From Allocoprococcus comes (GTDB taxonomy: Bacteria; Bacillota; Clostridia; Lachnospirales; Lachnospiraceae): 64,000 nt of DNA. Shown here piece by piece: positions 57,802 to 64,000 of the stretch (the first letter of the stretch is position 1; the number at the start of each line of letters is the position of its first letter). A model generated the notes under the pieces. That model saw only the letters and a program-made list of their open reading frames with translations, did no database searches and was not told the origin of the DNA. A program made the position numbers and the translations under genes. The stretch covers positions 21,889 to 85,888 of the forward strand of contig NZ_JAAIMM010000017.1 of assembly GCF_013300725.1 (NCBI RefSeq). Direction: 5' to 3'.

Positions 57802-59190
57802 ATGACAAATTCAGTGAACAGTGCGAAAGATCTGGATAGTATTCTGTTTGATATTTCGCCGAAAATCAAGGAGCTTGCCGGATTATGTGAAGCGAATACC
57901 GGGATCGACAAAGAACTTTTTGTAAAGCATGATGTAAAAAGAGGTCTCCGTGATTTGAACGGAAAAGGAGTTCTTGCCGGACTTACCAACATTTCCGATG
58001 TATGTGCCAAAAAGATTGTGAACGGCGAAGAAGTTCCGTGTGCCGGTAATTTGTATTATCGAGGCTATAACATCAAGGATCTGGTTCGTGGATTTCTGGA
58101 TGCGGATCATTTTGGATATGAAGAAATTGCATATCTACTTCTTTTTGGTGAACTTCCGACGGCTGCACAGCTGGATGGGTTTCATGAGACACTGACAGAG
58201 AGAAGGACACTTCCGCCGAATTTTGTGCGCGATGTTATTATGAAGGCACCGAGCCATGATATGATGAATAATATTTCAAGGGCGATTCTGAATCTGTATT
58301 CTTATGATGAAAAAGCTGATGATACCTCGATCCCGAATGTTCTCAGACAGTGCCTGAACCTGATCAGTGAATTTCCGATGCTGATGGTCTACGGATATCA
58401 TGCATACAATTATCGTCAGGGTCAGGATATGTACATCTATGCACCGGATCCGCAGAAGTCCACTGCGGAAAATATTCTGATGATGCTTCGTGAAGACCGA
58501 CAGTATACGGATCTGGAAGCAAGGATCCTGGATATGGCACTTGTGCTGCATATGGATCACGGTGGTGGAAATAACTCTACATTTACCACCCACGTTGTTA
58601 CCTCGTCAGGAACAGACACTTATTCTACAATTTCTGCGGCAATGGCATCGTTAAAAGGACCAAAGCACGGCGGTGCGAATATCAAAGTGACGCAGATGTT
58701 TGCTGATATGAAAGAAGAGGTCAAAGACTGGGAAGATGACGATGAGGTAAGAGCATATCTGGAAGGTCTGCTTGCAAAGGAGAGGTTTGATAAAAAAGGT
58801 CTGATCTATGGAATGGGCCATGCGATTTATTCAGTATCTGATCCACGTGCTGAGATTTTCAAGAAATTTGTGGCTCAGCTTGCACATGAGAAAGGATACG
58901 ATAAAGAATACGCACTTTATGAGAAAGTGGAACATATGGCACCGGAAATCATTGCCGGAAAAAGGAAGATGTATAAAGGTGTAAATGCAAATGTCGATTT
59001 TTACAGCGGACTGGTTTACCATATGCTTGGAATTCCGGAGCAGCTTTATACGCCGATCTTTGCCGCAGCGCGAATCGTTGGATGGAGTGCACATCGTCTG
59101 GAAGAGCTGATCAATGTGGATAAGATTATTCGTCCGGCATATATGCCGCTGGCAGAGTATCGAGAATATAAAAATTTAAATGACCGGTAG
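57802..59190 (+). CDS. gltA: Citrate synthase
   Basis: A 462-residue citrate/2-methylcitrate synthase. ATG 57802 follows AAAGGAG; an upstream in-frame extension lacks a site and covers a hairpin. Key phrases: NLYYRGYNIKDLVRGF, MDHGGGNNSTFTTHVV, ASLKGPKHGGAN with the catalytic His region, YGMGHAIYSVSDPRAE and MLGIPEQLYTPIFAAAR. It condenses oxaloacetate with acetyl-CoA. Other TCA genes (aconitase, isocitrate dehydrogenase) are not in the window; in such anaerobes this branch mainly serves glutamate synthesis. Confidence 0.92.
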   Translation: MTNSVNSAKDLDSILFDISPKIKELAGLCEANTGIDKELFVKHDVKRGLRDLNGKGVLAGLTNISDVCAKKIVNGEEVPCAGNLYYRGYNIKDLVRGFLDADHFGYEEIAYLLLFGELPTAAQLDGFHETLTERRTLPPNFVRDVIMKAPSHDMMNNISRAILNLYSYDEKADDTSIPNVLRQCLNLISEFPMLMVYGYHAYNYRQGQDMYIYAPDPQKSTAENILMMLREDRQYTDLEARILDMALVLHMDHGGGNNSTFTTHVVTSSGTDTYSTISAAMASLKGPKHGGANIKVTQMFADMKEEVKDWEDDDEVRAYLEGLLAKERFDKKGLIYGMGHAIYSVSDPRAEIFKKFVAQLAHEKGYDKEYALYEKVEHMAPEIIAGKRKMYKGVNANVDFYSGLVYHMLGIPEQLYTPIFAAARIVGWSAHRLEELINVDKIIRPAYMPLAEYREYKNLNDR

Positions 59191-59341
59191 TGTTGACAAA
59201 CTGCTATGTAGTATGTAAAATAAAAAAACAATTGATATATCCAAATGACATATCAGATATTTCAAAGAGATATTTCTCTAATTGTACGATATTGTGTAAA
59301 CTAGACATCAGGAAAAAAGACTTGCGGAGGGTTAACCTATT

Positions 59342-59599
59342 ATGGTACAGAAGAATATACGTTTTATGACTACAGGACAATTGATGACTTTTTGTAATGT
59401 CTGCCAGAAGATGAATGCAGATATTACGGTAAAGGATGTGACAGGACGTTTCGAGATTGATGCCAAATCGATCATGGGACTGATGACGATAAGAATGGGA
59501 GAGAAGATGCACCTTCTGATCGAAGGCGAAGAGGAGCATCTGGCCGACAGTTATTTTGAAAAATTTGACTGTACACCGGTTACGATTCCGTTCAGTTAA
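59342..59599 (+). CDS. HPr-like protein without active-site histidine (Crh-like)
   Basis: An 85-residue HPr-fold protein. The HPr regulatory segment is clear: AKSIMGLMTIRMG with Ser43 in the place of HPr Ser46. The active-site segment GxHARP is missing: residues 9-16 read MTTGQLMT, with no His. Thus it cannot carry the PTS phosphoryl group but could be phosphorylated on Ser43, as Crh is in Bacillus. It lies 47 bp before the LysR gene. A direct role in catabolite repression is inferred from this pattern only. Confidence 0.8.
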   Translation: MVQKNIRFMTTGQLMTFCNVCQKMNADITVKDVTGRFEIDAKSIMGLMTIRMGEKMHLLIEGEEEHLADSYFEKFDCTPVTIPFS

Positions 59600-59646
59600 A
59601 GGCGGCACTGGATATGCCGGAGATATACGGAACAAGGAGCAGGAAG

Positions 59647-60546
59647 ATGGAAGTTACCTATGATTATTACCGCATTTTCTATTATGCGGCAAAGTATAAA
59701 AGTTTTTCACAGGCGGCGACAATCCTGATGAGTAATCAGCCGAACGTAACAAGGGCAATCCACAATCTGGAAAGTCAGCTTGGATGCAGACTATTTATCC
59801 GATCTAACCGGGGGGCAGAGCTTACACCGGAGGGAGAACGGCTTTATTCACATGTTGCAATTGCATACGAGCATCTGCATGCAGCAGAACTAGAGCTTGA
59901 AAATGAAAAGAAACTGGAACAGGGAACCGTAACGATCGGTGTAAGTGAGATTGCATTGCATTTGCTTCTACTTCCGGTGCTGGGAGAGTTCAGAAGAAAG
60001 TATCCTAAAATCAGACTTCGCATTTCGAGTTATACAGCACCACAGGCGATACAGACGGTTCGGAACGGACTTTCAGATTTTGCGGTAGCATCTACACCGG
60101 CAGAGGTGAAAAAGCCTTTAAAGGCAACTCCGCTTCTTTCATTTAAAGAAATCCTGGTTGCAAATGTGGCGTACAAAGATATATTTAAAGAACCGGTAAG
60201 CTTGAGAAAGCTGGTGGAGTATCCATTTATCTGCCTTGGGAAAAACACATCAACTTATGATTTTTATACCAGATTTTTTCTGGAGCATGGAATTGCAATG
60301 ACGGCAGATACCGAAGCAGCAACCATCGATCAGATTCTGCCGATGGTAAGACAGAATCTGGGAATCGGGTTTATTCCGGAACCGCTTGCACAGGAAGTGA
60401 TCGAGCAGGGCATTGTCATTCAGGTTCCCCTATTGGAAGAACCACCGGTAAGAGAAATCTGTTTTGTGGAAGATAAGAGCAGCCCTCACAGCATGGCGGC
60501 AAACGTATTGAAAGAGATCCTGTTTCAGGCTGGAGAGAAAGAGTAA
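59647..60546 (+). CDS. LysR-family transcriptional regulator
   Basis: A 299-residue LysR regulator. ATG 59647 follows AAGGAG. The winged-helix domain spans about residues 5-64 (YYAAKYKSFSQAATILMSNQPNVTRAIHNLE and RLFIRSNRGAELTPEGERL as separate parts). The ligand domain has TVTIGVSEIALHLLLLP and LPMVRQNLGIGFIPE. The targets are not known; the nearby citrate synthase and Crh-like genes, which are transcribed in the same direction, are natural candidates. Confidence 0.92.
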   Translation: MEVTYDYYRIFYYAAKYKSFSQAATILMSNQPNVTRAIHNLESQLGCRLFIRSNRGAELTPEGERLYSHVAIAYEHLHAAELELENEKKLEQGTVTIGVSEIALHLLLLPVLGEFRRKYPKIRLRISSYTAPQAIQTVRNGLSDFAVASTPAEVKKPLKATPLLSFKEILVANVAYKDIFKEPVSLRKLVEYPFICLGKNTSTYDFYTRFFLEHGIAMTADTEAATIDQILPMVRQNLGIGFIPEPLAQEVIEQGIVIQVPLLEEPPVREICFVEDKSSPHSMAANVLKEILFQAGEKE

Positions 60547-60562
60547 ATTTTATAAGAAAGAA

Positions 60563-61651
60563 TTATTTTGACCGGAACCAGGTGATCATCAGATCAACCA
60601 TCCGGTCATAACTTTTTACCCCGTCACTTTGGCCATTTGCTTTCAGATAGTGGTCATTGATCTGACCGGATACTTCGGCGACCTTGCTGTCATATCGGTT
60701 CCAGAAGCTGCTGTTAGCCGAAAGATCTGCCTTTACATTGTCAGAAAGCCTGCTGTAGACTTCCTCAAAGGTGTCGTAGTCGGTTTCGTAAAGTTCATTG
60801 GTTGCGTAGATCCAGCCAAGAAGATAGCCGCTGTAGTTGAAGGCGGTATCGTCGGTACTTACACAGGCGAGAAAACCGATAAAATTTGCTTCTTCCTCCT
60901 GCATAAATCCACGCAGATGTGAAAGCTCGTGACAGATGGTAAATGGAAGATTGTAGGAAACCATTGCGGAGTTATAGTTTGCCTCAATGGTAAATGGTGA
61001 ATAGATCCCGGAAAGATTCTGTACAGAGAGAAAAGCCGGAAATAAAAGCCCTTTTGGCTGTGGATAGTATCCGGAAAGTTCAGGGTAGGTAACACCGAGG
61101 GAGGACATGGCAGTTCGTGCACGACCCTGCAGATCCTTACCCATATCAGCCAGACCGTCAGAATCCCGGTCTACAGAGTCAGAAAGTGTATTTAACTGAT
61201 CAGTCAGTTCGTTGCATAAAGAGGTCAGTTCAGCCAGAGTATACTGACCGGATTCCAGGTGATATTTTTCTGCAAATGAAGTATGCCCGTAGTTGATTCC
61301 GCAGAAAAAAGTATAAATGGTAAACAGACATCCACAGAGAAGCAAGAGTGAGGAACCGTAGCCGAGCCAGGCAGGGTTCTTTTTTTGTGCATACATTTTG
61401 TAAATGGAGATGACCAGCATCCGGATCAAGGAAAGAAACAGAAGAATGACAAAAATATACAATCCAATTTCAGAAACAGAAAATGGGAAAATTCCGAAAA
61501 AGCGTCCGATGGACGAAACGAAAAGTGGGTAAATGGTGGAAGAATACCAATCCGCGAATGCAGAGCTTTTGTGGCTGGTGAAAAGAACAAGGAAACTTAT
61601 GGCAAATAAAAGAATTGAAAAAATAAGTTTATGTAAAGTATGGCGTTTCAT
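60563..61651 (-). CDS. DUF3810 family predicted membrane metalloprotease
   Basis: A 362-residue protein with ATG 61651 after AAAGGA. It has three predicted N-terminal helices (LHKLIFSILLFAISFLVLF, IGLYIFVILLFLSLIRMLV and a further one near 100-120) and a large extracytoplasmic domain. HELSH (His241, Glu242, His245) forms a zinc-type HExxH motif followed by EEEANFIGFLAC. This is typical of DUF3810. It is convergent with the LysR gene. The biological role of the family is not established. Confidence 0.85.
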   Translation of the reverse strand: MKRHTLHKLIFSILLFAISFLVLFTSHKSSAFADWYSSTIYPLFVSSIGRFFGIFPFSVSEIGLYIFVILLFLSLIRMLVISIYKMYAQKKNPAWLGYGSSLLLLCGCLFTIYTFFCGINYGHTSFAEKYHLESGQYTLAELTSLCNELTDQLNTLSDSVDRDSDGLADMGKDLQGRARTAMSSLGVTYPELSGYYPQPKGLLFPAFLSVQNLSGIYSPFTIEANYNSAMVSYNLPFTICHELSHLRGFMQEEEANFIGFLACVSTDDTAFNYSGYLLGWIYATNELYETDYDTFEEVYSRLSDNVKADLSANSSFWNRYDSKVAEVSGQINDHYLKANGQSDGVKSYDRMVDLMITWFRSK

Positions 61652-61815
61652 AATAAATCCTTTCCGGTAATTGAGGATAAAAAGTATGATGTACCAGAGG
61701 GACATTCGTGCAAGGTCGTAAAAGATTTGGGTTCATTTGATGATGAATGGCCGTGACTGACGTTCTGTGCAGGTAGATATCCGGGCACATGGTATTGCAT
61801 TTACAAATAAAATAT

Positions 61816-61839
61816 GGGACGGAGGATAACCTTCGTCCC
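61816..61839. repeat. Hairpin flanking the twin elements
   Basis: GGGACG-AGG pairs with CCT-CGTCCC around ATAA. On the reverse strand ATATTTTATTT follows, so it may end a transcript coming from the twin elements. Confidence 0.5.
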
Positions 61840-61861
61840 AGAATAATATTCTGTAAAAATC

Positions 61862-61932
61862 AAAGTGCGGCAATCGGGCATGCCCGATTGCGCTCACTTT
61901 ATGAGGGGGGAGATAGTTGTTTCCCAACTATC
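61862..61932. repeat. Twin structured element, unit 1
   Basis: Hairpin a: AAAGTG-GCAATCGGGC pairs with GCCCGATTGC-CACTTT (61862-61900). ATGAGGGGGGA links to hairpin b: GATAGTTG (61912-61919)/CAACTATC (61925-61932). On the reverse strand the order is hairpin b, a C-rich TCTCCCCCCTCAT linker, and hairpin a followed by GATTTTTA, which looks like an sRNA with a terminator. Reverse-strand TTGACA lies near 61957-61962. Confidence 0.65.
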
Positions 61933-62046
61933 CATTCATTACTATACGATAAAAATATGTCAAAAGTGTTAAGAAATTATAAAATCTGATTAAAAACAAA
62001 AAAATAATAGGCTTATAGAATATTTAAAGAAATATTCACAACGCAA

Positions 62047-62085
62047 GAACCTCTCCATAATGGAGAGGTTCCTGGTGTTTTTATT
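62047..62085 (+). terminator. Plus-strand terminator between the twin units
   Basis: GAACCTCTCC (62047-62056) pairs perfectly with GGAGAGGTTC (62062-62071), followed by CTGGTGTTTTTATT. No plus-strand gene precedes it closely, so it suggests a short plus-strand transcript. Confidence 0.6.
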
Positions 62086-62107
62086 GTTATCTAAAAGGAA
62101 TGAGAGT

Positions 62108-62176
62108 AAAGTGCAGCAATCAGAATTCTGACTGCTTCTACTTTATGAGGGGGAGATAGTTGCTTTATCAACTATC
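62108..62176. repeat. Twin structured element, unit 2
   Basis: This copies unit 1 with different paired bases: AAAGTGCAGCAATCAG pairs with CTGACTGCTT-ACTTT (62108-62144), then ATGAGGGGGA and GATAGTTG (62155-62162)/CAACTATC (62169-62176). Hairpin b stem and the linker are conserved, whereas the tip of hairpin a differs but still pairs, a sign of selection for structure. Confidence 0.65.
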
Positions 62177-62294
62177 TGATTATTAGTGTACAGATAATTT
62201 GTGACAGAAATATGTTCAAACTCTAAAAAAAATCGAAAAAATATGAAGAAGAAATAAACAAACCAGGAAAAAATAAAAAGGGTGGGTAGTTAAA

Positions 62295-63665
62295 TTAATT
62301 GTCATTAGTGTCAGGTAGGTGTCTGCTGGTGTGGTGGAAGGTGAAGTAGAAAACAATTCCTTTGGTGATAGAGGTAATTGTAAGTGCCCACCATACACCA
62401 TTCAGACCAAGGCTGGTTTGGGTGAGGATCATGGCGAGTGGGATTCTGGCACTGGTGAGGACAATGCTGATGATACTGCAAAGCTTTGTCATACCAAGAC
62501 CGGAAAGTGCGCCGATGGTCATAAGCTCAATGGTCATAAAGGTTTCGCTGAATCCGATGATGATCAGATAGTTGATCGCAATCGCCAGAACATCTTTTTC
62601 GTGGAAGAAAAGGGAAGCAATCGGTCCTGGCAGGAATACGAAAGCACCGGTTACAATGAGTCCCCATACAGCGAGAATTTTAAATGAAATATTATATCCT
62701 TTCCGGATACGGTCTGGTTTCTTTGCACCGTAGTTCTGACCAACGAAAGCATTTAACGCAGCAGCAAAGCCGTCTGCAGTGTTCCATGAAACAGATTCAA
62801 TCTGTCCGCCGACTCGTTGTGTGGCAATGGCACCTGCCCCGAATACAGAAACCATTCGTGTGAGAACCATGGAAATCATACAGTAAATACTGCTCTGTAC
62901 TGCTGTCGGAAATCCAATTTTAAAAATACTGATGTAGTATTTTGCAGGGAAACGCGACAGCACATGCATATTTTGCAGAATATTTGGTTTCAGATCAGAG
63001 CGCATAATCCGAATCAGCATGACGATCAGAACCAGTATCTGCGAGGTCACGGTAGCAACTGCAGCGCCAACAACCTCAAGCCTTGGAAATGGTCCAAATC
63101 CGAGGATCAGAATCGGATCCAGGATCATATTACCAACCAGTCCAAGAAGATTTGCCATAAGCGGTGTCTTGGAATCTCCCTGTGCAGTAGAAAGTCCGGT
63201 CAGAGTCAGATTTAAAAATGAAAACAGAATCAGTCCGCAGGTGATCAGTGTATATAATTTCGCAGCGGTATAAGTCTCTGCGTCTCCGAGGTTAAAAAAG
63301 CCGAGCAGCGGATGAATAAACACGATACATACTGCGGCAAATAAAATTCCCAGTAAAAATGTAAGCCGCAGAGCGGAAGCGGCATATCCCCTTGCCTGTT
63401 CATAGTCACCGCGTCCGCAGGCCTGTGCGACATTGACTTGTCCGCCCATTCGCGGAAGTGCCACGAGCCCTTGTGAGAGCCAGACGTACATTCCCCCAAC
63501 GCCCACCCCGGCAACGGCTTTGGAACCCAGCATGCCGATCCACGCCATGTCCGTAATATTGTAGGCTGTCCCCAGCAGCGAGGAAGCCATGATCGGAAGT
63601 GCCAGCTCTGCCAGCGTCTTTAGAATCGGCCCGGAAGTCAGGTCGATTGTTTTTGTTTTACTCAT
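62295..63665 (-). CDS. MATE family efflux transporter (second copy)
   Basis: A 456-residue antiporter with twelve predicted helices. Phrases: LPIMASSLLGTAYNITDMAWIG, MYVWLSQGLVALPRMGGQVNVAQA, LLGLVGNMILDPILILGFGP, FGAGAIATQRVGGQIESVSWNTADGFAAALNAFVGQNYGA. It differs clearly from the copy at 37238 and belongs to the DinF/NorM-like group. It is monocistronic. The substrate is unknown. TCAGGTAGGTG-type coding follows to the stop near 62295; no terminator was identified immediately after. Confidence 0.92.
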   Translation of the reverse strand: MSKTKTIDLTSGPILKTLAELALPIMASSLLGTAYNITDMAWIGMLGSKAVAGVGVGGMYVWLSQGLVALPRMGGQVNVAQACGRGDYEQARGYAASALRLTFLLGILFAAVCIVFIHPLLGFFNLGDAETYTAAKLYTLITCGLILFSFLNLTLTGLSTAQGDSKTPLMANLLGLVGNMILDPILILGFGPFPRLEVVGAAVATVTSQILVLIVMLIRIMRSDLKPNILQNMHVLSRFPAKYYISIFKIGFPTAVQSSIYCMISMVLTRMVSVFGAGAIATQRVGGQIESVSWNTADGFAAALNAFVGQNYGAKKPDRIRKGYNISFKILAVWGLIVTGAFVFLPGPIASLFFHEKDVLAIAINYLIIIGFSETFMTIELMTIGALSGLGMTKLCSIISIVLTSARIPLAMILTQTSLGLNGVWWALTITSITKGIVFYFTFHHTSRHLPDTNDN

Positions 63666-64000
63666 TTTCTCAAATCCTTACCTGTAAAAATAATAAAATC
63701 CACCAGTGCTGCAAAGATGTCAGTATGGCGTACTATGATAAGGATAACTTATGGGGAGGGGAAAGTCAATCTGAAGAATTCGCGAAAAAAACATATTTAC
63801 AGACAAGCTGATGTGGGTGATTAAGTGAGAGGAATTTGTGTAATTTTTATGGACTGAGAAGTTGTAGAAAATTGATATTAGAATATGTTATACTAAAGAA
63901 AAGTAATCAGAAATTACTCTTCAATATACTTGTAGAAAAAAGTAATAGATAATATGAAGTGACCTCACATTTGTAGCAACGTGGATTTACCTGTATACTA
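63666..64000. other. Right-edge intergenic region
   Basis: AT-rich stretch with no supported gene. TTATACT near 63889 could be a -10 of a plus-strand promoter for a gene beyond the window. Nothing else was recognised. Confidence 0.4.

Noticed and set aside
61733..61927. 64-codon reverse frame over twin unit 1
   Set aside because: It crosses strong RNA-like hairpins, lacks a ribosome site and has no counterpart over unit 2.
63723..63811. Short frame MAYYDKDNLWGGES at the right edge
   Set aside because: No ribosome site or support; likely chance.
1..64000. CRISPR arrays, rRNA, complete tRNA genes, transposases or phage genes
   Set aside because: Looked for on both strands; none was seen.

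Overview
The window looks like a chromosomal piece of a spore-forming, anaerobic gut Firmicute of the Lachnospiraceae (Blautia/Dorea/Mediterraneibacter-like). The reasons are moderate GC, AGGAGG ribosome sites, sigma-A promoters of the TTGACA-N17-TATAAT type, T-box, TPP and yybP-ykoY leader RNAs, spmA and spmB, a NiaR-linked nadABC operon, and the holB-ricT-yabB-rsmI order known from Bacillota. The genus is inferred, not proven. No rRNA, tRNA, CRISPR array, prophage or transposase gene was seen.

Layout. 1-2.4 kb: end of a GldG/DUF4340 ABC-2 type operon. 2.7-10 kb: an alpha-galactoside locus (binding lipoprotein, two permeases, two AraC regulators, GH36 alpha-galactosidase). It has no ATPase of its own; a shared MsmK-type ATPase lies at 18-19 kb. 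10-17.8 kb: the conserved decarboxylase / nucleotide kinase / holB / ricT / methyltransferase / rsmI block, interrupted by a reverse-strand two-gene SufC-SufB module. 19-24.3 kb: a Mn-riboswitch-controlled P-type ATPase, an AI-2E family exporter, a 161-nt fold-back element and spmA. 24.3-33 kb: a TrpXYZ-like ABC operon and a DppABCDF oligopeptide operon. 33-39 kb: a heterodimeric ABC exporter and a MATE pump, flanked on both sides by tiny type I toxin/antisense-RNA loci of one family. 39-45 kb: spmB (separated from spmA), a GH127 beta-L-arabinofuranosidase, an orphan EIIC-like permease and a DUF885 peptidase-like protein. 45.5-49.3 kb: nadA-nadB-nadC-niaR. 49.3-51.7 kb: T-box-controlled metG. 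51.8-55.1 kb: reverse-strand thiamine genes (TPP riboswitch, thiW, a second structured leader, thiC) and two small proteins. 55.3-60.5 kb: tatD, rsmA, an AIM24/TIGR00266 protein, citrate synthase, a Crh-like protein and a LysR regulator. 60.5-64 kb: a DUF3810 protein, a twin structured element and a second MATE pump.

The most unusual material is RNA-level. There are two toxin loci whose convergent RNAs have mirrored 5' ends and covarying leader hairpins. Twin repeated stem-loop units occupy 61.9-62.2 kb. A 161-nt fold-back element precedes spmA. The spmB ribosome site is buried in a terminator-like hairpin. The thiC leader has a terminator-embedded structure that could be an HMP-PP sensor. 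All assignments come from reading the sequence; no database search was run.
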